Of a stretch of 64,000 nt of DNA, positions 17,271 through 23,937 are shown piece after piece. The DNA is from Treponema_C sp050937815. GTDB lineage: Bacteria; Spirochaetota; Spirochaetia; Treponematales; Treponemataceae. The stretch's first letter is position 1. Each line of letters opens with the position of its first letter. The DNA lies in assembly GCF_050937815.1 (NCBI RefSeq), contig NZ_JACDIJ010000001.1, positions 124,001 to 188,000 of the forward strand. The letters run 5' to 3'. The notes below the pieces were generated by a model. That model was not told the DNA's origin and did no database searches. It saw nothing but the letters and a program-made list of their open reading frames with translations. The translations under genes were made by a program, and so were the position numbers.

Positions 17271-17404
17271 TCATTTCATCTGTTTATTTATTTTTTCAAT
17301 CATAGCTGCATATCCGCTTCCTCTGATGTTTTTTTTACAACTTTTACCCAATTTCGACCGTATTTCAGCAGCAGATCAACTTGACTTCCCCATCGATGCA
17401 ACCC
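17271..17404 (-). pseudogene. frameshifted remnant of a displaced toxin tail
   Basis: Behind the stop of the C4 membrane immunity gene the DNA still codes: HRWGSQVDLLLKYGRNWVKVV, and after a slip in an A-rich run, RGSGYAAMIEKINKQMK-stop at 17271. It has no start and no Rhs core. I interpret it as the end of an older toxin tip left when C4 was inserted, as at 10454-10576 and 19742-19942. Family not identified. Confidence 0.4.
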
Positions 17405-17593
17405 TTAAAAATTAAGATATATTGAAATTATAAAAAAAAGAATTGAACCCATGATAAATAAAACTATATCGATTTTAGAAAATAAAGTTTTATAGCAGAA
17501 ATATCTGACTATGAAAACAATTACAAAGACAACTTCAACAATAATAAAAATTACTATTGAATACAAAATTTTATTTATCATATTGCTATTCAT
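17405..17593 (-). CDS. small membrane immunity-like protein of array C4
   Basis: 62 residues from ATG 17593, chosen because GGA lies about 10 nt upstream; an ATG at 17605 is also in frame. Two long hydrophobic helices (about 6-28 and 41-61) with a short loop. It overlaps the stop of the C4 tip by 8 bp. By its form and position it is a membrane immunity protein, which suggests a membrane-acting C4 tip. Confidence 0.6.
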   Translation of the reverse strand: MNSNMINKILYSIVIFIIVEVVFVIVFIVRYFCYKTLFSKIDIVLFIMGSILFFIISIYLNF

Positions 17594-18959
17594 TAGGACT
17601 TCCAAGATTCAGTTTCAATTGCAAATTTTTCAAATCACAATATAACCTATCTACAGCATATTGATTATTAATTTTATAACTCTTTAAGACACCTTTTTTA
17701 TCAATATCAAGTGTTATATATCCACAATCTATAAAATCATCTATATGTTTTTTCGCATATGCATATAGCAACTCAACATTCTTTCGCGAGGTCCCTTTCA
17801 AAACATTAGAAAATTCGTTCTCGATAAATTGTTCTCTACCAACAGTTTGGTTATTTAATAAATCTTTGACAGCTGTATAGAGCGTTTTAGCAATATTAAT
17901 TTTATTTAAAGCTTTTCCAAATGATTTTAAATATCTATTATCAGACATGTCCATCATACTTAAAGCAAAATCATTCCCTGTTGATTTTAAAATCTCAATA
18001 TTTGACGTTTCATCTATTCTATTCAAAGCTGAGGTCGCATTAAATAATTTTTTTGATAACGAACTATAAGGTATTAGCCCCATAAAGTCATCAAAAACTT
18101 TATCTAATACACATAAATCTGATGAAAACCAATATTCCTGTTCTGCTACCTGAAATGTGTACGCCCTCCCCGTCGGGTCAGTATATTTAATCGGGTTATT
18201 CCCTGCATAATGGTACAAATTAAAGTTTACCTGATTATAAATCCCGCCTTCACCGACAGACGAGCCCGCCATATACTCCTCCAGTGCCGGATCTGTGGTC
18301 AGCCATCTGCTCGTTTTAGCGTCCAGGTAACGCGCTCCATAGTAGTATAATCCCGTTTCCTCATCTCTTTCTTTCCCTGTGAATTTAAAGGGCAGCGTTC
18401 TGTTTTCCGGCGCTCTTTTTTCTATCCAGTATTCTCCGTAGGGGGTGTATTCTATGCGTTCATATTCATCGCCTTTATAGTCGGTAATAAGATGCGCGCT
18501 GCCGAGATGGTCTGAATGGTAGTAATAGGTACTTGCCTCTGCGGTACTTGTGTGGCCGTCGCTTCCGGCCCCGTTTGTTCTGGTTACCAAGCGCTCGCTT
18601 CCCAAATAAATATGCTTTATTTCCCTGTCGGTGTTGTATGCGCTTGAGTTGTGTATCCATGACCACATGGTATTAAAGTATAAGGTTTCGCTTTGCTCGG
18701 AACTCTTTACGGCACGCTGTCCGTCCGCTCCATAGCGGTAAAACACCGTATGGCGGCTGTCGCTGGATTCTTTGAGTAAATTCTTTTCATTCCACGCATA
18801 TTTTCTTTGGAACAGGCCGTGGCTGTTTTGTTGTATCTTCTCTTCGTTCACAAGTGCCCATGTCGCACGGCTCCCTGTCGTGAGACGTGCCATCGAGTTT
18901 TTACAGCCGCTTGGACTGCTCTGTGTTGCGTCTGAAAAAACTCGCGTATTTTCTGCCAT
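17586..18959 (-). CDS. orphan Rhs tip C4 of unknown toxin type
   Basis: 458 residues from ATG 18959 in element e4, 7 bases after TATAAT and preceded by AGAGGA. The element-coded lead (AENTRVFSDATQSSPS) passes into Rhs core much earlier than in C2/C5: ALVNEEKIQQNSHGLFQRKYAWNE, then YYYHSDHLGSAHLITD, the FTGKERDEETGLYYYGARYLD block and PIKYTDPTGR (about 270). The tip (190 residues) is mostly helical, with KLFNATSALNRIDE and KNVELLYAYAKKHIDDFIDCGYITLDID; no catalytic motif recognised. Followed by a two-helix membrane immunity gene. Confidence 0.6.
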   Translation of the reverse strand: MAENTRVFSDATQSSPSGCKNSMARLTTGSRATWALVNEEKIQQNSHGLFQRKYAWNEKNLLKESSDSRHTVFYRYGADGQRAVKSSEQSETLYFNTMWSWIHNSSAYNTDREIKHIYLGSERLVTRTNGAGSDGHTSTAEASTYYYHSDHLGSAHLITDYKGDEYERIEYTPYGEYWIEKRAPENRTLPFKFTGKERDEETGLYYYGARYLDAKTSRWLTTDPALEEYMAGSSVGEGGIYNQVNFNLYHYAGNNPIKYTDPTGRAYTFQVAEQEYWFSSDLCVLDKVFDDFMGLIPYSSLSKKLFNATSALNRIDETSNIEILKSTGNDFALSMMDMSDNRYLKSFGKALNKINIAKTLYTAVKDLLNNQTVGREQFIENEFSNVLKGTSRKNVELLYAYAKKHIDDFIDCGYITLDIDKKGVLKSYKINNQYAVDRLYCDLKNLQLKLNLGSPNE

Positions 18960-19122
18960 ATCCTCTATTATACGGGCGTTTCCCTTTAGCTGCAAGGCCT
19001 TGACTGCTAAAGGGTCGGGCTTTACAAGGCTAGCGGTACAACAGCACGGAAATTACCGTGCTGTTGTGTACTGCGAAAACGTTTTTGAAAAAACGTTTTC
19101 GCACCTTTCCAAGCCCTTACGC
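18862..19122 (-). repeat. palindromic Rhs-break element, copy e4 (full length)
   Basis: Same order of hairpins as e5 and apparently identical to it over the 150 bp upstream of the -10. The last hairpin is altered (GGCACGTCTC.../GAGCCGTGC) and the junction to Rhs is different: core homology begins at ALVNEEKIQQ, upstream of the point used in e2, e5 and e7. Confidence 0.75.
18967..18995 (-). promoter_or_regulatory. promoter inside element e4
   Basis: -35 TTGCAG (18995-18990), 17 bp, -10 TATAAT (18972-18967), ATG at 18959. Confidence 0.6.
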
Positions 19123-19128
19123 AACGAC

Positions 19129-19737
19129 TTAATTAAGTTCAAAGGTTTGCATATCTAATTTTCCTATATATATTTTATAACTACTATCTAATACCCCATA
19201 TTCAACTAACAAATATCCCTTTTGAGGAGTAAATTCTAAATACAAATCTCTTATCTGAAATTTTTGAAGTTCTCTTTTTTTATCAAACGAATATGTTTTT
19301 ATTAAGGATTCATTCTCCAAATTATAGATTGATAAATTTAATGGCATTTTTTTAGAAAAATCAGTGTTAAAAACATCTGATATTTCAGAATTATTTTCAA
19401 TGTTACACAAAGAACTTGTAAGAACTTTTAAATCAGTTGTAACAAAAAAAGAACAACCGGTTTCTATTTTTGTATAAACCAATTTCTTTTTTTTACAATC
19501 AAAAAAACATAAATTGCCATATTCTGATATCCTTGAATTTCTGAAACTCACAAAATAAATATTGCTATCGATAACTTGATACCCACAAAAAGAACTGAAT
19601 GGGAAAGTTCTTACTATTTCTTTATTTAAATAAATTTCATATTGCATAGTTTCAAAATTCTGACGAACTGCAATTGACTCTGCCAAACATGGAATATATA
19701 ATAAAATAAAACTGAGTAAGAATATTATTTTTTTCAT
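19129..19737 (-). CDS. exported immunity-like protein, homologue of 10584-11198
   Basis: 202 residues, signal peptide KKIIFLLSFILLYIPCLAES. Shares with the protein at 10584-11198 the KKLVYTKI block, IYNLENESLIKTY and the YKIYIGKLDMQTFE end. It lies 4 bp behind a 66-codon remnant of the C39-like toxin, the same toxin type that precedes its homologue. This second occurrence supports a cognate immunity role. The gene ends 6 bp before element e4. Confidence 0.65.
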   Translation of the reverse strand: MKKIIFLLSFILLYIPCLAESIAVRQNFETMQYEIYLNKEIVRTFPFSSFCGYQVIDSNIYFVSFRNSRISEYGNLCFFDCKKKKLVYTKIETGCSFFVTTDLKVLTSSLCNIENNSEISDVFNTDFSKKMPLNLSIYNLENESLIKTYSFDKKRELQKFQIRDLYLEFTPQKGYLLVEYGVLDSSYKIYIGKLDMQTFELN

Positions 19738-19741
19738 AAAT

Positions 19742-19942
19742 TTAATCCTCCAAAAAAATCACACGAATTTCTTTTAAATTTTCAATTCTATAAGCATTAT
19801 CATCTCGGATATTTATTCCCCGATTAATATCTCCATTACTTGTTGGAGTCATATTATGAAACACTCCATTCTCATCGGGACCTTCTGATAATCCAACCAT
19901 ATGATTTGAAACCTCTGGATTATCAGACGATAAATCAAAAAT
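19742..19942 (-). pseudogene. C-terminal remnant of a C39-like toxin tip
   Basis: 66 codons, IFDLSSDNPEVSNHMVGLSE...SNGDINRGINIRDD...NLKEIRVIFLED-stop, nearly collinear with the end of the C8 tip (IFDLSEDTPSVNNHMVGISE...NLKEIRVIFLED). The Cys-bearing half and the Rhs core are gone; the sequence starts abruptly 28 bp after the C3 immunity gene. Best explained by insertion of the C3 tip and immunity gene upstream, leaving the old tail and its immunity gene. Confidence 0.75.
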
Positions 19943-19969
19943 GCACTAAACAGCCTATAAGTAAAAAAA

Positions 19970-20413
19970 TTACTTATACTTTAAATAAACAAACATATTT
20001 GAGATTCGTTCCTCATTTAGTTGACCGTATGAATTCTTTTCTTTGAAAGCCTCTTTTTCAATAGCACTTAAGTTTATTCTTATCTTACATTTTCCTATTT
20101 TATTAAGCTCACTAATCGCATCATTAGAAGCATCAAGTTCTATCATCTCAGTATTTATAATTTTAAGACTTTGTCCAAATAAATAATTACTTTTTATCAC
20201 TATTTTTTCAATATAAACTTTTTTTATTAATATTAACTCTATTTCATACTCCGGATAAATCTTACCATCTTTTTCTTTTGAATTAATTGTACACTGTTCG
20301 ATTTTTATAATTTTTCCAATTTTTGGATTTCCAAAACCTTTCAATTCTTTTGCATTACAATTTATATAAAAAGCTAATAACAAACTAACTAAAAATAATA
20401 CTTTTCTATTCAT
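19970..20413 (-). CDS. exported immunity-like protein of array C3
   Basis: 147 residues with signal peptide MNRKVLFLVSLLLAFYINCNA, possibly a lipoprotein at Cys19. It overlaps the C3 tip by 8 bp. Export fits protection against an envelope-acting toxin, and the C3 tip looks like a peptidoglycan transpeptidase/peptidase. A hairpin AAGTAA/TTACTT with T run (about 19963-19977) straddles the stop. Family not recognised. Confidence 0.6.
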   Translation of the reverse strand: MNRKVLFLVSLLLAFYINCNAKELKGFGNPKIGKIIKIEQCTINSKEKDGKIYPEYEIELILIKKVYIEKIVIKSNYLFGQSLKIINTEMIELDASNDAISELNKIGKCKIRINLSAIEKEAFKEKNSYGQLNEERISNMFVYLKYK

Positions 20414-21101
20414 CTAAATTTCCTTTTCTAAAAAGATTTCTGAAAAAATTACTGTTCTGCACAGAATAATTTACTTGTTCATTGCCATTTTGAATTCCAA
20501 GATCATCTCTTAAAATATTCATAACTTCACGATTATCAGCATCATTTTCAGTTACAACACAACCTTCTGAACCAGGCTTACTTTGACCAGGAGCTGGTGG
20601 ATGTAAAAAATCCCCTTTATCATCAAATAATAAAGTATCCTTTATAAAGGGTTTAGTTGCACCATTTTTTCCAACATCAGCTTTCGCTTTTGTTCCTGCT
20701 GGTATAGTATCATCAACTCCACTTGGATGATCTGCGGTTGATTGAACTTGAATATTATTTAAAGGAATTCCACAAACTTCTACTGACAAATTGTCTTGAT
20801 AATAAGTATCTGTTTCATCATAATTATATGACGACCATGTTGCATGTATTTCTTTTCCTTCATATACATTACGTGTAATTGAAACATTTGTATGATCTTT
20901 TATAAAAGTTGCTACTTTTTCATTATGCCTTGCAACATAGTTTAATGCTTTGGAGAATGCTTTTTGTGCAAAATTTTGCTTTCTTCCATCCGGGTCAGTA
21001 TATTTAATCGGATTATTGGCTTGAAGCGCGCTGTCGCTTCGCTGCCCGATACCCGTGTAATGGTACAAATGGAAGTTCATCGTATTGTATATCCCTCCCA
21101 T
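20406..21101 (-). CDS. orphan Rhs tip C3 with L,D-transpeptidase/DUF5675-like domain
   Basis: 231 residues from ATG 21101, the first codon after element e3. The Rhs part is very short: GGIYNTMNFHLYHYTG, GIGQRSDSALQA and NPIKYTDPDGR (to about 36). The tip has DDTIPAGTKAKADVG (about 124-138), FLHPPAPGQS (about 160) and SEGCVV (about 174), the order IPAG..H..SxGC found in YkuD/DUF5675-type peptidoglycan enzymes with a catalytic Cys. An attack on the cell wall is inferred and agrees with the exported immunity gene. Without an upstream secretion domain it would need recombination into a full Rhs protein to be delivered. Confidence 0.55.
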   Translation of the reverse strand: MGGIYNTMNFHLYHYTGIGQRSDSALQANNPIKYTDPDGRKQNFAQKAFSKALNYVARHNEKVATFIKDHTNVSITRNVYEGKEIHATWSSYNYDETDTYYQDNLSVEVCGIPLNNIQVQSTADHPSGVDDTIPAGTKAKADVGKNGATKPFIKDTLLFDDKGDFLHPPAPGQSKPGSEGCVVTENDADNREVMNILRDDLGIQNGNEQVNYSVQNSNFFRNLFRKGNLDE

Positions 21102-21251
21102 CGCCGCACGGCTCCCTTACGTGAGCCGTGCTTACCGAGTTTTTTACAGCCGCTCGGACTGCCTTTTTTTGCGTCTGAAAAAACTCGCGTACCTTCTGCC
21201 ACTTCCTATACCTTCTTTCAACTATTGTATGATACAAAAATCCTGTTGTCT
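21102..21251 (-). repeat. palindromic Rhs-break element, copy e3
   Basis: The conserved GCACGGCTC/GAGCCGTGC and CGAGTTTTTTCAG/CTGTAAAAAACTCG hairpins (21102-21187) are followed upstream by GGTATAGGAAGTGG, shared with e6, and by a 35-bp stretch shared with 23333-23366 of e2 (TTGTATCATACAATAG). The Rhs junction is at GGIYN, as in e6. The remaining tract 21252-21469 has no gene; it holds the hairpin CGTTTAAAATGCTTAAACG. Confidence 0.65.
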
Positions 21252-21469
21252 ACAGGCTGTTGCGGTAATTCTATTTTTTTATTTAACGAGTTAGCAAAAG
21301 TCGCTGCCGCAGGCTTGCAAAATATTTTTAGAACAACTGAACGCACACAGGTGTTCCGTTTAAGCATTTTAAACGGACGTAAAATGCCGTGCCTATACGC
21401 CATACCGAAGAAAAAACACGCTTTTTGTTGTGTGAATCTGCGGGAGCAACTCCTGAGTTTTAGAGGAAA

Positions 21470-21913
21470 TCATTCAGTTGATAAAGAATTAAAAATATCT
21501 GGATCAATAAGATTTTTAGCTCTTATTAGCAAGTACGTATCTCCATAAAGACGAGCTAAATCCTTACCCTCATCTGAAAATTCTTTACAATCAATAAAAA
21601 ACTCAATCAAATCTGATGATAAAAACTGCATATATCCAAAAACCTTATTCTCAAAACCATCAATAAAATTAAACTCATATTTATCATGTTTTTTGTAAGC
21701 CGTAACTGTTTTTCCTACAATATGAGATAGAGGAAATAATGTTTTCTGAATATTAATTTCCACACTATCATCAATTTTAGAATTCATAGAAACTTGAACA
21801 AAATCAATAAACTTATAATTATTAGGCTGTGCAATATAATTTATAGAAACATAATGCTCTTTTGCATAAGCAATTGAAAAATACATTAAAAAACATAGCA
21901 TAAGTTTTCTCAT
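21470..21913 (-). CDS. exported immunity-like protein of array C2
   Basis: 147 residues, signal peptide RKLMLCFLMYFSIAYAKE. It follows the pesticin-like tip by 10 bp with a GGAG site. A periplasmic lysozyme inhibitor would be the natural immunity to a muramidase, as with the Pim protein that guards against pesticin; no direct sequence match to Pim is claimed. Confidence 0.6.
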   Translation of the reverse strand: MRKLMLCFLMYFSIAYAKEHYVSINYIAQPNNYKFIDFVQVSMNSKIDDSVEINIQKTLFPLSHIVGKTVTAYKKHDKYEFNFIDGFENKVFGYMQFLSSDLIEFFIDCKEFSDEGKDLARLYGDTYLLIRAKNLIDPDIFNSLSTE

Positions 21914-21923
21914 GAGAATCTCC

Positions 21924-22967
21924 TTAATTGGCAGTACTTGTGTTTTGATTTGGGAGTTGTCTTAATAAACCTGCTTCTGCATTTCGTCGATTTGCATATC
22001 CATGGTCTTTTCCATATTGTGTTAGGATATCTGCAGCACCCGAATAATCTCCCGAAACTAATTTATCAACCAAATCTTGAGGGATTGCGCCAGAACCATT
22101 CTGATATGCAAACGAAAATAAAGCAGTCTGTGCATTATCTGGCAAATTGTCAAAATTTACATCTTTATTTTTACTTGCACCATTGAACGCATCTTTTATA
22201 GATTTTAATTTTTGCGAAAAAACAGCAGCATCTGTTCTGTTAGCTTGTTCTTGGGTTACTGAAAGTGGTATTTCTGCCAATTTATCAATGGCATCTTGTT
22301 TTCGTTTGTCCAAATACGGAGTGTATAATTCTTTTAAATCTTTGTTTGTATCACTCCTCCCAAAAATACGATTTAAATCATAAGAGTTATGCTGTCCAAT
22401 ATCAAAACCTGTCGCAATTGTTACTCCACTTCGACCGATTGCACTGCCATCCTTGTTCGTAGGTACATAACCATTCAGCTGTTGTTTACCTTCATGTTTT
22501 GCAATAAATTTATAATCAACTTCTCTTCCATCAGGATCTAGGTATTTAATTGGATTGTTATTTGCATAATGATACAAATTGAAATTAATAGAATTATATA
22601 TTCCACCGCTTGTAGAATTAGATTCTTTTGCATTAACATAATCGGATAACGCCGGGTCTGTTGTCAGCCACCTGCTTGTTTTAGCGTCTAGGTAACGTGC
22701 TCCGTAATAATACAGTCCGGTTTCCTCGTCGCGCTCTTTTCCCGTAAACTTAAAGGGCAGGGTTCTGTTTTCGGAAGCGCGCTTTTCTATCCAGTATTCT
22801 CCGTAGGGCGTGTATTCTACTCTCTCGTATTCGTCCCCCTTATAGTCTGTTATGAGGTGTGCACTTCGTCGCACGGCTCTCTTGCGTGAGCCGTGCTTAC
22901 CGAGTTTTTTACAGCCGCTCGGACTGTTCTGTGTTGCGTCTGAAAAAACTCGCCTACCTGCTTCCAT
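21924..22967 (-). CDS. orphan Rhs tip C2 with pesticin-like muramidase domain
   Basis: 347 residues from ATG 22967, inside element e2 and 8 bases after TATAAT. Element-coded lead EAGRRVFSDATQNSPS, then Rhs core from SAHLITDYKG to PIKYLDPDGR (about 148). The tip FIAKHEGKQQLNGYVP, SGVTIATGFDIGQHN (about 155-195) and the helical lobe with LPDNAQTALFSFAYQNG correspond to pesticin/T4-lysozyme-like enzymes, with Glu in KHEG and Asp/Thr in the GVT..TGFD segment as likely catalytic residues. It would cleave peptidoglycan glycan strands in the periplasm, matching its exported immunity gene. Confidence 0.75.
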   Translation of the reverse strand: MEAGRRVFSDATQNSPSGCKKLGKHGSRKRAVRRSAHLITDYKGDEYERVEYTPYGEYWIEKRASENRTLPFKFTGKERDEETGLYYYGARYLDAKTSRWLTTDPALSDYVNAKESNSTSGGIYNSINFNLYHYANNNPIKYLDPDGREVDYKFIAKHEGKQQLNGYVPTNKDGSAIGRSGVTIATGFDIGQHNSYDLNRIFGRSDTNKDLKELYTPYLDKRKQDAIDKLAEIPLSVTQEQANRTDAAVFSQKLKSIKDAFNGASKNKDVNFDNLPDNAQTALFSFAYQNGSGAIPQDLVDKLVSGDYSGAADILTQYGKDHGYANRRNAEAGLLRQLPNQNTSTAN

Positions 22968-23366
22968 ATTCTTTATTATACGGGCGTTCCTTTAAATTCG
23001 TCAACCACAGAAAACATCTATTTTCGACGCTGTGTTTAAACGTTCCCCTTTAGCTGTAAGGTTTTATCGGCTGCGTGCCATGGATGGCACAATTACATTA
23101 CTTATTGCGAGGTTCACCTATGTGAAACTCATGTTCAACACGGTACACGAAAGTACAGTGTTGAACCGCTTTTCGGGTTCCGCTTACGCTCGATAACATC
23201 TTTAAGTGTGAGCACATTTTCAAATGTGCGAACTTAAAGCAATGTAGCGCAAGCGGGCAGCGATATTTAAGATGCCCGCTTGCACACCGCTTCAATCCCT
23301 CACGCTTTTATCTAAACGTTTCTAAACTACCTTCAACTATTGTATGATACAAAAATCCTGTTGTCT
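22867..23366 (-). repeat. palindromic Rhs-break element, copy e2 (longest)
   Basis: Conserved break hairpins at 22867-22960, promoter, then an unusually folded tract 23041-23305: GTGCCAT/ATGGCAC, TTCAC/GTGAA, GTTCAACAC/GTGTTGAAC, CTTTAAGT/ACTTAAAG enclosing CACATTT/AAATGTG, and AAGCGGGC/GCCCGCTT, closed by GCGTGAGGGATTGAAGC (23305-23289). Stretches beyond it to 23366 are shared with e3 and e6. No gene is seen in the interval up to 23496. Confidence 0.65.
22975..23004 (-). promoter_or_regulatory. promoter inside element e2
   Basis: -35 TTGACG (23004-22999), 18 bp, -10 TATAAT (22980-22975), ATG of C2 at 22967. The -35 part differs from e4/e5, but the -10 and the distance to the ATG are kept. 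Confidence 0.6.
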
Positions 23367-23496
23367 AGCGTAAAAAAATAATTTTTGAACAATAAAAAGT
23401 ATTCACTTTACTCGGGGCTACAAGCATTTTTCAAAATAGATTTCGTAAAATTACATAATTTTCTATCATATCAATAAATTCTAAATTTCCATCTTC

Positions 23497-23937
23497 TTAT
23501 TTATATTTGCCATAGAAAAAGAATCTTTCCGAATTTTCTTCTTTGAACAAAAAATAAAAAAAACTATCGGAATCAATCAAAATATAATTATCTAAATCTT
23601 CAAAACAACCTATTTTCCGCAAACGTTTTCTCATTTGTTGAATATTAAAATCTCTTTTTTGCTGAGAATAGTCGCTTTTCTCAAATATGTTTTTTTCATC
23701 ACTTATAAAAAAGTATCCCCAACTTTGATTCGTATCTAAATCATGACATTCATAAACATTATAGACCATTTCTTTTGTTTTATCATCGGATAATAGAAAA
23801 AAAGGAATCCAATCTTCTGACTGCCCACCATCTAGATTAGTTAAGTTATTGTATGTCTGCGTTTTATATTCTGAGCAAGAATTAAAAAAAATAATTATGA
23901 TAGCAAGAAAAATGCAACATTTATTTTTCATAAACAT
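23497..23937 (-). CDS. lipoprotein immunity-like protein of array C1
   Basis: 146 residues. The signal ends in a lipobox (IIFFNSC, Cys about 21), so it is a lipoprotein. It overlaps the stop of the C1 tip by 17 bp in another frame. Behind the TAA stop the same frame stays open for 22 more codons (EDGNLEFIDMIENYVILRNLF), which may mean that the stop is a recent nonsense mutation. Family not recognised; envelope localisation suggests the C1 tip acts in the periplasm. Confidence 0.6.
   Translation of the reverse strand: MFMKNKCCIFLAIIIIFFNSCSEYKTQTYNNLTNLDGGQSEDWIPFFLLSDDKTKEMVYNVYECHDLDTNQSWGYFFISDEKNIFEKSDYSQQKRDFNIQQMRKRLRKIGCFEDLDNYILIDSDSFFYFLFKEENSERFFFYGKYK

Noticed and set aside
14777..23305. 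GGGATTGAAGC motif as a CRISPR repeat
   Set aside because: It resembles the end of some CRISPR repeats, but occurs once per element without regular spacers or cas genes.
13532..23366. Element hairpin GCACGGCTC/GAGCCGTGC as domain V of a group II intron
   Set aside because: The stem is a simple inverted repeat without the bulged ACGGTTC strand, there is no reverse transcriptase, and the element is read in frame with Rhs.
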